Below the pieces are notes generated by a model, which worked only from the letters and a program-made list of their open reading frames with translations, did not search any database and was not told the origin of the DNA. A stretch of DNA of 6,381 nt from a bacterium (GTDB taxonomy: Bacteria > Bdellovibrionota > Bdellovibrionia > Bdellovibrionales > UBA1609): NCBI GenBank assembly GCA_021784635.1, contig JAJYHS010000073.1:1-6381 (forward strand), in the 5' to 3' direction. The translations under genes were made by a program, and so were the position numbers. The stretch's first letter is position 1; every line of letters starts with the position of its first letter. This document shows, in pieces, positions 1 to 5,470 of the stretch.

Positions 1-118
1 GATTATCGACCTCGATGAGCGTATTTCTGACAAGATTTACTTGGCATACGGCAACGATCTCTTTAACAAGAAGAGACTTTGTACATTTCCGATACTGTCG
101 CGGCAGACATGCGAAATA

Positions 119-586
119 TTGCAGGAGCCATATCCAAAAGAATATTTAGGCGCATTTATTGATTACCATATTTTCGATACTTACGAAGCCGGCATCGCGC
201 TTTTGGGTAGCGAAGTCAAATCGCTGCGGCAAGGTGGCGCCAATTTAAAAGATGCTTACATCAGTTTTGTGGGTGACGAAATGTTTTTGCAAAAGTCGCA
301 CATTAGCCCGTACAAAGCGAGTTCGTATAATAATCATGCTCCCGAGCGATTGCGAAAACTTCTTCTCAATCGGCATGAAATTAGCCGCATTTCGGCCGCA
401 GTTAACGAAAAGGGCATGTCATGCGTGCCGCTTAAAATGTATTTTAAAAACGGTCGCGTGAAAGTCGAAATCGCAATTGTGAAAGGTAAAAAGAAAGGTG
501 ATAAGCGCAGTGCGATTAAGATGCGTGACGCGAATCGCGAGATGTCGCGGGCCCTTCGAGCGAGTTCGCGGGGTCATTCGGGTTAA
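119..586 (+). CDS. smpB: SsrA-binding protein SmpB, start uncertain
   Basis: SmpB binds tmRNA and delivers it to stalled ribosomes for trans-translation in the cytoplasm. From the TTG at 119 the product is 155 aa, the usual family length. Family landmarks in order are DYHIFDTYEAGI (15-26), GSEVKSLR (30-37), ANLKDAY (41-47), HISPY (61-65), the N-x-H-x-P-x-R-x-R-K-L-L-L block (72-83), GKK-x-x-DKR (124-130) and the basic tail RDANRE (136-141), which in this family enters the decoding centre. The frame is open to the left edge, so TTG 41 (181 aa) and starts outside the window are also possible. I chose 119 on length alone. No ATG or GTG is available before DYHI and no good ribosome binding site precedes 119; an AGGAG at 123-127 lies inside this call. 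The normally conserved N-[RK]-[RK]-A motif just before DY reads YLGA here. The last 71 nt overlap the convergent HAMP gene. Identity is near certain; the 5' end is not. Confidence 0.85.
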   Translation: MQEPYPKEYLGAFIDYHIFDTYEAGIALLGSEVKSLRQGGANLKDAYISFVGDEMFLQKSHISPYKASSYNNHAPERLRKLLLNRHEISRISAAVNEKGMSCVPLKMYFKNGRVKVEIAIVKGKKKGDKRSAIKMRDANREMSRALRASSRGHSG

Positions 587-1178
587 GCGGAATTTGGCCA
601 AGGCGCTTGGCGCGAACCTCGGTCATTTCTTTAATGAGATCGAGCGCCCCCGCATTTGTAGTCATTTTTTTAAGATTGTTTAGATCCTCGAGTTCGCGTT
701 CATATTGCGTTTTGAGAAGCGAATAGAAATAATTGTAGGAGCCGATGAGGTCCTTGAATTCATCGTCATCGCGAATGCGAAGGGCAGGCAGAGAAAAATC
801 ACCGCGGCTGATAAGCCTAATGTGGTTGCGCAACAGCTTTGCCGGACCAACGATCTTGGCGGACATACGCCGGCTAAACACGATCCAAAATCCAAATTGT
901 GCCAGGGCCGCGACACCAAAGTAAACAACCAGGTAAAACCGTTCGCTAATCAAAAAATGAGCAAGCCGCGGATCATTGAGATCGGCAAGGCGTATAAAAA
1001 TCCCGTAGTTTTGAAAGCAATAGTAGAACGGCGGCAGTAAAAATACGAGCGCGATCAGTCCGGACATCCATAAAAGATAACGCGTGTATTTAAGTTGAAA
1101 TTCACGATCTATAAAGCCGCTGTTTCGGCGAGTATAACCGGAGGGTTGAAGGTAATGTGAATCTTGCTGTGGGAGCAT
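516..1178 (-). CDS. HAMP-domain inner-membrane protein without output domain
   Basis: This 220-aa protein has a short polar N-terminus, a first membrane segment at about 34-55, a small periplasmic loop at about 56-80, a second membrane segment at about 81-102, and then a HAMP-like domain at about 104-158. HAMP hallmarks are the proline after the second membrane helix (G-P at 111-112), R-G-D at 125-127 and D-D-E-F at 138-141 leading into helix 2. A charged helix (about 155-195) and a disordered tail follow. HAMP domains normally relay signals from membrane sensors to kinase, cyclase or chemotaxis domains. None is present here, so the partner must be another protein, if it signals at all. The ATG at 1178 has GAGG about 12 nt upstream. 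The gene diverges from the lipoprotein gene at 1234, and its 3' end runs 71 nt antisense into smpB. The topology is clear; the role is unknown. Confidence 0.8.
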   Translation of the reverse strand: MLPQQDSHYLQPSGYTRRNSGFIDREFQLKYTRYLLWMSGLIALVFLLPPFYYCFQNYGIFIRLADLNDPRLAHFLISERFYLVVYFGVAALAQFGFWIVFSRRMSAKIVGPAKLLRNHIRLISRGDFSLPALRIRDDDEFKDLIGSYNYFYSLLKTQYERELEDLNNLKKMTTNAGALDLIKEMTEVRAKRLGQIPLNPNDPANSLEGPATSRDSRHAS

Positions 1179-1197
1179 AATTCATGTTACCGCCTCA

Positions 1198-1226
1198 TTG
1201 TGTTTTTAAAAAAGCTCTTCTATCAT
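1198..1226 (+). promoter_or_regulatory. possible sigma70-type promoter of the hendecad lipoprotein
   Basis: The 55-bp divergent spacer holds TTGTGT (1198-1203, a weak -35) and TATCAT (1221-1226, five of six -10 positions) with 17-bp spacing. Transcription would start at about 1233, right at the ATG, giving a nearly leaderless mRNA. GAGG at 1228-1231 ends only 2 nt before the ATG, closer than usual for a ribosome binding site. Assigned by eye only. Confidence 0.3.
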
Positions 1227-1233
1227 TGAGGTC

Positions 1234-1902
1234 ATGAAGACTCATCTTTGGTCGATCACAATTCTGATCTTGGTCGCGGGTCTGGGGGCCCTAGTTTTTT
1301 TAAACGGTTGCGCGCTGAACTCGGGCCACTACGGTTCACACAGCAATTTGGCCAATGTTTCGCTTAAAAGCGATCAGGCTGAAATCGCAAAGTTACGCGC
1401 GGCTATTCCAAAAGATCGACGAAGGGCTAATGATAAACTCAAAAGTCTGCTTAAATTTTTTGGCCAAGTGCGATTGCCACCAGAAAACATTCAAGAACGG
1501 TACGAACGGATGTTTGAGCGTGAACGCGAACGATTTGATCAGAAAGAAGAGAGGTCGCGTGAAAATTACGATCATAAAGAGCAGCGGGAGCGTGACGCTT
1601 TCGATCGTAAACAACGCGAGGCGCGCCGTCGATTTTTAAGCGAGCACCATACTGCTTCCGAACGCGAACGATTTTTTGAACGACAGGCTGATCAAGAAGA
1701 AAATTTCAATTCCAACGAAATACAAAAGCGTGGCGACTTTGATTCCGCCTGGCACGAGCGGATTGACGATTTTAATTCGAACTTAGAAGATAAACGGCAA
1801 GAATTTTTGGAGCAATACCGGGATTATTCTGAACGTTATCGTGCTTGGAAGCGAGCGCAACGAAGAAAAGAACACTGCCGGTGTGACAATTCAGATGACT
1901 GA
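1234..1902 (+). CDS. lipoprotein with an 11-residue aromatic helical repeat
   Basis: This 222-aa protein has a lipoprotein signal: K at position 2, a hydrophobic stretch at 8-22, and a canonical lipobox L-N-G-C with the lipidated Cys at 26. It is therefore predicted to be exported and membrane-anchored. After a linker (27-85) comes a long, very charged Arg/Glu/Asp-rich helix to the C-terminus. In it an aromatic residue recurs every 11 residues: Y90, F101, Y112, F123, F134, then after a 2-residue phase slip F147, F158, F169, F180, F191, Y202. The first units share the pattern R-x-x-[FY]-D-x-K-[EQ]. Spacing of 11 residues equals three helical turns, so the aromatics line one face, as in a hendecad coiled coil. 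A spacer or scaffold role in the periplasm is possible but unproven. The start is fixed by the signal peptide. The stop overlaps the methyltransferase start by 8 nt. I do not recognise a named family. Confidence 0.85.
   Translation: MKTHLWSITILILVAGLGALVFLNGCALNSGHYGSHSNLANVSLKSDQAEIAKLRAAIPKDRRRANDKLKSLLKFFGQVRLPPENIQERYERMFERERERFDQKEERSRENYDHKEQRERDAFDRKQREARRRFLSEHHTASERERFFERQADQEENFNSNEIQKRGDFDSAWHERIDDFNSNLEDKRQEFLEQYRDYSERYRAWKRAQRRKEHCRCDNSDD
1501..1839 (+). repeat. in-frame 33-bp degenerate repeats coding the hendecads
   Basis: This segment encodes residues 90-202 of the lipoprotein. Phe or Tyr codons recur at 33-nt steps (1501, 1534, 1567, 1600, 1633), then a 39-nt step to 1672, then 33-nt steps again to 1837. 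The DNA is diverged; the periodicity is clearest at protein level. F158 and F180 are both followed by N-S-N while F169 between them is followed by D-S-A, hinting at a 22-residue higher-order unit in the second block. Confidence 0.75.
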
Positions 1903-2710
1903 ACAGAAATACATTCATGGCTATTCGACTGTTGAACAAGATCGGCTCCGTCGGCAAGCGGAGCTGACTGAGTTTGTTATATATCAAGACGTCAATTTTT
2001 CACAAACTGAGCATTTGCTTGAAGTCGGATGTGGCGTCGGCGCGCAGACACAAATTTTGCTTCGCCGCTTTCCGCACCTAAAGATCACATGTATTGACAT
2101 AAATGACGAACAATTGCAGGCGGCACGAGAGACTCTTGGCCAACTCGATTACGCCCGTGATCGCTTTGAAATTCACAAAATGAACGCTGAGAAAATGACG
2201 TTTGCGGAAAATACGTTTGGCGGAGCTTTTATCTGTTGGGTGATGGAGCACATGCCAAATCCTATGCGTGTTTTAGGTGAAGTTCGACGTGTGCTTAAAC
2301 CGGGTTCGCGGATTGTCATTTCTGAGGTGATGAACTTCTCGTATTTCTTGGACCCCTATTGCCCCGCAATTTGGAAGTTTTGGATGGCTTTTAACGACTA
2401 TCAATACGATCGGAGTGGCGACCCATTTGTCGGCGTAAAACTGGGTAATTTCTTGCGCGATGCCGGCTACACCGACGTGCGCACAAACGTGAAGCTTATG
2501 TACGCAGACAAGCGCGAGCCGGAACTGCGCGAAAAACTGCTGCGCGATCGAGAAGAATTGATGTTGAGTGCCGTAGATGAGCTTCTGCGGGCGGGGCAAG
2601 TCGATAAAGAGCTTGTCGATTCGATGAAGCGCGAATTTCATGATGTTATGAAAAACCCGAACGCCATTACGTTCGATTCGTTTATGCAAGCCACCGCGCG
2701 CGTGCCGTGA
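1895..2710 (+). CDS. class I SAM-dependent methyltransferase
   Basis: This 271-aa soluble protein has a Rossmann-fold methyltransferase core. Motif I is EVGCGVG (43-49), which binds S-adenosylmethionine. The acidic residue after strand 2, which contacts the ribose, is D68 in CIDIN. NAEKMTF (97-103) covers the adenine-binding turn, followed by the strand FICWVMEHM (112-120) and the helix/strand LGEVRRVLKPGSRIVISEV (127-145). The N-terminus, H-G-Y-S-x-x-E-Q-x-R-L-x-x-Q-A, resembles a subgroup of UbiE/type-11-like enzymes. A helical C-terminal part (about 205-265) probably shapes the substrate site. The substrate cannot be read from the sequence. I prefer the ATG at 1895 (8-nt overlap with the lipoprotein, suggesting coupling) over GTG 1883 or GTG 1841, which add residues with no family support. 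The 3' end overlaps the convergent rluB by 29 nt. Confidence 0.85.
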   Translation: MTEQKYIHGYSTVEQDRLRRQAELTEFVIYQDVNFSQTEHLLEVGCGVGAQTQILLRRFPHLKITCIDINDEQLQAARETLGQLDYARDRFEIHKMNAEKMTFAENTFGGAFICWVMEHMPNPMRVLGEVRRVLKPGSRIVISEVMNFSYFLDPYCPAIWKFWMAFNDYQYDRSGDPFVGVKLGNFLRDAGYTDVRTNVKLMYADKREPELREKLLRDREELMLSAVDELLRAGQVDKELVDSMKREFHDVMKNPNAITFDSFMQATARVP

Positions 2711-3443
2711 GTTCTTTCGGGGCGCGAAAAACCTTTTCGAGGTCGGTTTCGGTAAGAATTCGAAATTTTCCGCGCTCAAGTGCGCCTAATCGAAGCGACC
2801 CAATAGCCACACGTTGGAGCTTTTTGACATCAAAGCCGATTTTTTGAAACATTTGGCGAATCTGGCGGTTCCGCCCTTCATCGATTATTATTTTAACCCA
2901 ATCGTATTTGCCGCTGCTTCGAATTCGTTCGACGTATTGCGCGCGGGCCTTGCCGCCAATGATTGAAACACCACGCATAAGTTTTTGCAGCTGTTCATCA
3001 GTAGGTTGGCCGCTCAATTTGGCTAGATAAGTTTTTGCGACACCATATTTTGGATGCGAAACTTTTTGGGCAAAGGCCCCGTCATTGGTTAGAAGAAGAA
3101 TCCCTTCAGAATCCCAGTCCAATCGCCCTACCGGGAAGAGGCGAATGCGCGCTTTCGAGAAGTATTCGGCTAGACTTGGCCTCCCTTGCGGATCATTCAT
3201 CGTTGTGACCACGTGAATGGGTTTATGAAAAGCGATATAGACGAGATCGCGAACCGCATGAATCGGCTTATTTTGCACAAATACTCGATCTTGCTCAGGG
3301 CTAACACGAGTGCCAAGATAGGTAATTGTTTTACCGTTTACGCGAACAAAACCTTGAACGATAAGGTCATCGGCATGCCGCCGGCTCGCAACCCCGGACA
3401 TGGCTATAAACTTGTTAAGGCGAATCTGTTTTAAGTGTTTCAT
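2682..3443 (-). CDS. rluB: RluB/RsuA-family rRNA pseudouridine synthase
   Basis: The enzyme isomerises a specific uridine in rRNA to pseudouridine. In E. coli, RluB acts on 23S U2605 and RsuA on 16S U516. The 253-aa product has an S4 RNA-binding domain at the N-terminus (RLNKFIAMSGVASRRHAD, 8-25, to VRVNGK, 33-38), then the catalytic domain. The catalytic Asp is D109 in VGRLDWDSEGILLLTND (105-121). Other family motifs are HPKYGVAKTYLA (130-141), EGRNRQIRQMF (189-199) and RVAIGSLRLG (211-220). NDPQGRP (83-89) and the E-G-R-N-R-Q-I-R form favour RluB over RsuA, but the target base is inferred. I chose the ATG at 3443 because family members begin shortly before R-L-N-K; a longer open frame to 3668 antisense-shadows nothing recognisable. 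The start overlaps the upstream unknown gene by 29 nt, so the pair is probably one operon, and no strong ribosome binding site is evident, consistent with coupling. Confidence 0.9.
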   Translation of the reverse strand: MKHLKQIRLNKFIAMSGVASRRHADDLIVQGFVRVNGKTITYLGTRVSPEQDRVFVQNKPIHAVRDLVYIAFHKPIHVVTTMNDPQGRPSLAEYFSKARIRLFPVGRLDWDSEGILLLTNDGAFAQKVSHPKYGVAKTYLAKLSGQPTDEQLQKLMRGVSIIGGKARAQYVERIRSSGKYDWVKIIIDEGRNRQIRQMFQKIGFDVKKLQRVAIGSLRLGALERGKFRILTETDLEKVFRAPKELTARARWLA

Positions 3444-4227
3444 ATAGATCTTGATAATAGGGATCAGATGCGGGGTTAATGTAATACCTTTCAATTCGTT
3501 TAACTGCTCGCAGAAGTTCTGGAATCTCGCTAATTGGTTTTTCAAAAGGACTGGATTGCGCGAAGTTAATGCCTTGAATGTATGCCCCGGCCACATTTGT
3601 GCCGGATTTTTGAAACCGTGCAACCCTGAGAACTGAAGTGGCCAAAATTTGTTCGACCCCCGGTTCAAGATCGAGCGAGTGTGAATAAGTTAAGCGCGAA
3701 TGGGGCCGCACTAATTGCAACTCGCCGTCAACAATAATGGTGATATTGGGCTGAATATCAACGATGAGTGAACCGCTTTTCTGCAATCGCACAACCAAAA
3801 CTTCTTGCCTCGTATGAGTGAAACCGTCTCTAAGCGCAAATAAACGAACCTTTTCACCGAACCCTTCAAATTTTTCCACAGCCTTTTCAAGAAGGGCTTG
3901 AAAATCTCGCGGAGTCTCTAGTGGTACAACTTGAAAATCACAACAGTGAAGCGCTTGATCGGGGTCAAACGCAAGCCCGGTTTGCTTTTCTTTGCCCAGT
4001 TCATTTACCTTGAGCAAATCATCGCGAATCGTTTCGCCCAAGTGTTGCTTGTTTGTTTGCCAATGGGCAAGCGTGAGCGCACGATCGTAAAACACATCAA
4101 GCATTTCTTGGGTAAATGTTTTATCGGGCGGCAAAAACGAATTAAGATAAGAATAAAAGGCAAGCCGGGCGGGATTTTTCTGCGGTTCAAGTTCGAAAAT
4201 AAAATGTGCAACTTCGCCTACCGACAT
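3415..4227 (-). CDS. unrecognised 270-aa protein, upstream partner of rluB
   Basis: I do not recognise this protein. It has no signal peptide or membrane segment, so it is probably cytoplasmic. Residues 1-125 look mainly helical, with F-E-L-E-P-Q-K-N-P-A-R near the start (11-21) and an H-C-C-D at 94-97. Residues 127-225 look strand-rich, with alternating hydrophobics such as EVLVVRL and SLIVDIQPNITIIVDGELQL. The end (about 233-266) is helical and ends in a Tyr-rich stretch. I chose the ATG at 4227 because GAGG lies 8 nt upstream; the in-frame ATG at 4233 lies only 2 nt after that GAGG. The frame continues open to 4518 without family-like sequence. The 29-nt overlap with rluB suggests co-translation and possibly a role near RNA or ribosome metabolism, which is inference only. 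Confidence 0.75.
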   Translation of the reverse strand: MSVGEVAHFIFELEPQKNPARLAFYSYLNSFLPPDKTFTQEMLDVFYDRALTLAHWQTNKQHLGETIRDDLLKVNELGKEKQTGLAFDPDQALHCCDFQVVPLETPRDFQALLEKAVEKFEGFGEKVRLFALRDGFTHTRQEVLVVRLQKSGSLIVDIQPNITIIVDGELQLVRPHSRLTYSHSLDLEPGVEQILATSVLRVARFQKSGTNVAGAYIQGINFAQSSPFEKPISEIPELLRAVKRIERYYINPASDPYYQDLYETLKTDSP

Positions 4228-4256
4228 TAACATATCCTCACCATAGGGAGATTTTC

Positions 4257-4283
4257 TGTTTACAGTCCAGGAAAAAGTGTCAA
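4257..4283 (-). promoter_or_regulatory. possible promoter for the unknown gene-rluB operon
   Basis: On the minus strand a perfect TTGACA (4283 to 4278) is followed after 15 nt by TAAACA (4262 to 4257), a weak -10. The spacing is short. It sits about 30 nt upstream of the ATG at 4227, inside the divergent spacer shared with the coiled-coil gene. On the plus strand the same spacer has TTTACA at 4259-4264 and AATAAT at 4284-4289, but 19 nt apart, so the coiled-coil gene promoter is less clear. Confidence 0.35.
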
Positions 4284-4332
4284 AATAATCACACGAGGAG
4301 GCGTTAGCTGAACTGAAGCTGGCGTGTTGTCT

Positions 4333-4785
4333 ATGGCTCGTACGCTTAACCCGCAATTGTTCGGTCCAACTGAAACCCCCATCTTGAAAGTGGACGGCGC
4401 ACCCTTGCAAGAAAAGCAAATTAGTGAGCTCGAGGCCCAAATTGAAGCTGTTAATCAAAAGTTGGACCGCTGGGCCCATCTTATGGAACAGAAGATTCAA
4501 AAGTTGACAGCCGGGCAAAAGGCTCTTGGCGAGCAGATCAAAATACTAGCCGAGACGACTGCAAAGCAAAACGCGACGATTTATTCAAAAATCAACGAAC
4601 GGCGCATGGCCGAGGCAAAAACTCAAGAATTGTTTGATCGGCATAACCAACTGATTAATAGCTTCGAGGGACGAATCCATCACATGCAAAAGGTCGCGAC
4701 AGAACAAGAGATCAAGCTCATGAACTATCAGGCGACCTACGAAGAAGTTTTGCGCGAAATTCGAAATCTCAAAAAAAGCAACTAA
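4333..4785 (+). CDS. small cytoplasmic coiled-coil protein
   Basis: This 150-aa protein has no signal peptide or membrane segment. A short non-helical head (1-25, with N-P-Q-L-F-G-P-T) is followed by an almost unbroken helix from about 26 to 147. Hydrophobics in it fall at coiled-coil spacing (ISELEAQIEAVNQKL, then IQKL, LGEQIKIL, later IHHM and VLREIRNL), and Glu, Gln and Lys are abundant. It probably oligomerises. No enzymatic motif is visible and I do not recognise a named family. I chose the ATG at 4333; GTG 4324 and TTG 4327 are in-frame alternatives and none has a good ribosome binding site. The only strong Shine-Dalgarno-like sequence, GAGGAGG at 4295-4301, is about 31 nt away. It is transcribed away from the unknown gene-rluB pair and converges with the acidic lipoprotein gene 7 nt beyond its stop. 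Confidence 0.75.
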   Translation: MARTLNPQLFGPTETPILKVDGAPLQEKQISELEAQIEAVNQKLDRWAHLMEQKIQKLTAGQKALGEQIKILAETTAKQNATIYSKINERRMAEAKTQELFDRHNQLINSFEGRIHHMQKVATEQEIKLMNYQATYEEVLREIRNLKKSN

Positions 4786-4786
4786 A

Positions 4787-4809
4787 CTAACGCTAATTGC
4801 CGGCGTTAG
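4787..4809. terminator. stem-loop at convergent gene ends, possible terminator
   Basis: The arms CTAACGC (4787-4793) and GCGTTAG (4803-4809) are perfect 7-bp complements around a 9-nt loop. On the minus strand the stem is followed by a T-rich tract including seven Ts (complement of 4771-4777), so it could end transcription of the acidic lipoprotein gene, whose TAG stop (4793-4795) lies in the stem and loop. On the plus strand no T tract follows, so termination of the coiled-coil gene is less supported. Confidence 0.45.
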
Positions 4810-5443
4810 AAGCGACAAGCCCTCCGTTATTTTTTAGCAAACTGGCCACTTGTGCGTCGGTCAGCAATTCGGCATCGTGACAAGTTCCGTTACTGCCCGG
4901 AAACGCCTGCGCACCTTGATCATAAGTATTGATGCTTTCGCAGGCAGCAGGCGACATACATACTCGCGTTGTTTCGGCATTAGATTGACTGCTGTCAAGG
5001 CCCTTACCGGTTTCGGTCAGTACGATCTTCACGCTGGGGCTGCCGAGGTCACATTCCACCCATTGTGTTGAATTCGCATCGTCCGTGCCCGGATCATCGT
5101 GATCATAATTGTTGTCATCGTTGGAATTACTATCGTCGCCATAATTCGTATCATGTCCTGCACAGCTTGGTTTGCTACCGACCGCATCAGGATCAGTATC
5201 CGTATCAACATCAGTATTAGTATTAGTATTAGTATCGGAATTCGTTACCGTGGTGTTTGTGTTCGAACCGTACCCATTTGTTATATTGGTTGGCCCTGGA
5301 GTTGGGCTGGGAGAGTTTGGAACAGTCTGCGTCGTAAGCGCACGCGTTGAATTGGCGCTACTAAAGCTCACTTTGCCACAGTTTTGAAAGAATAATGCCA
5401 CGGCAGAGATGCCGATTGCGTAGGCTATAATATGAGTTTTCAT
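4793..5443 (-). CDS. lipoprotein with Thr/Asn/Asp-rich linker, Bdellovibrio type
   Basis: This 216-aa exported lipoprotein begins with a signal at 1-21 (K2, hydrophobic 5-19) ending F-F-Q-N-C, with Cys 22 as the predicted lipidated residue. Asn at -1 departs from the usual Gly/Ala/Ser; I recall F-Q-N-C-G as common in Bdellovibrio lipoproteins. Next come a Ser/Thr/Pro linker (25-53), a repetitive [ND]-T and D-x-D stretch (62-86), and a very acidic Asp/Asn patch (98-122) that could bind cations. A compact C-terminal domain (about 128-216) has Cys at 131, 162, 168 and 188, plus Cys 94 earlier, so disulfides are possible in the periplasm, where the neighbouring DsbD could matter. That link is inference. 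I chose the ATG at 5443 because GGGGGT lies about 8 nt upstream and the signal peptide starts there. Function is unknown. It has a 7-nt gap to the convergent coiled-coil gene. Confidence 0.85.
   Translation of the reverse strand: MKTHIIAYAIGISAVALFFQNCGKVSFSSANSTRALTTQTVPNSPSPTPGPTNITNGYGSNTNTTVTNSDTNTNTNTDVDTDTDPDAVGSKPSCAGHDTNYGDDSNSNDDNNYDHDDPGTDDANSTQWVECDLGSPSVKIVLTETGKGLDSSQSNAETTRVCMSPAACESINTYDQGAQAFPGSNGTCHDAELLTDAQVASLLKNNGGLVASNAGN
5195..5236. repeat. hexanucleotide microsatellite inside the lipoprotein gene
   Basis: Seven 6-bp units run in register: AGTATC, CGTATC, AACATC, three exact copies of AGTATT (5213-5230), then AGTATC. Read on the minus strand this encodes alternating Asp/Asn and Thr or Val, residues 70-83 of the lipoprotein. 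Because the unit is 6 bp, copy-number change adds or removes two residues without breaking the frame. Confidence 0.8.
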
Positions 5444-5470
5444 AATTTTTACCCCCAAGTTATGCCCCAC

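Noticed and set aside
2..118. K-I-Y-L-A near the left edge recalls the C-terminus of FAD-linked oxidases of the DprE1 type.
   Set aside because: The match is only a few residues, the following D and downstream motif do not fit, and the frame continues into smpB instead of stopping.
132..163. Programmed -1 frameshifting into smpB at the TAG (147-149).
   Set aside because: No good slippery heptamer and no start codon in the upstream frame; sequence change or error is the simpler explanation.
705..1040. A plus-strand open frame of 111 codons.
   Set aside because: It lies wholly opposite the HAMP gene, has no family features and no ribosome binding site; it is an antisense shadow.
2273..2779. 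A minus-strand open frame of 168 codons.
   Set aside because: It is antisense to the methyltransferase, whose motifs are clear, and shows no protein-like motifs.
3444..3668. An N-terminal extension of rluB by 75 residues.
   Set aside because: The extra residues do not resemble the family, and this DNA is already coding in another frame for the unknown protein.
4228..4518. An N-terminal extension of the 270-aa unknown protein up to 4518.
   Set aside because: It would run through the divergent promoter region and antisense to the coiled-coil gene; GAGG sits correctly for the ATG at 4227.
5185..5236. Thrombospondin type 3-like calcium-binding repeats.
   Set aside because: The D-x-D alternation is present, but the spaced D-x-D-x-D-x-x-x-D loop consensus is not; simple hexanucleotide expansion explains it.
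5172..5387. A plus-strand Val/Leu/Ser-rich frame that looks like a membrane peptide.
   Set aside because: It is the mirror reading of the Asp/Asn-Thr repeat codons of the lipoprotein on the other strand.
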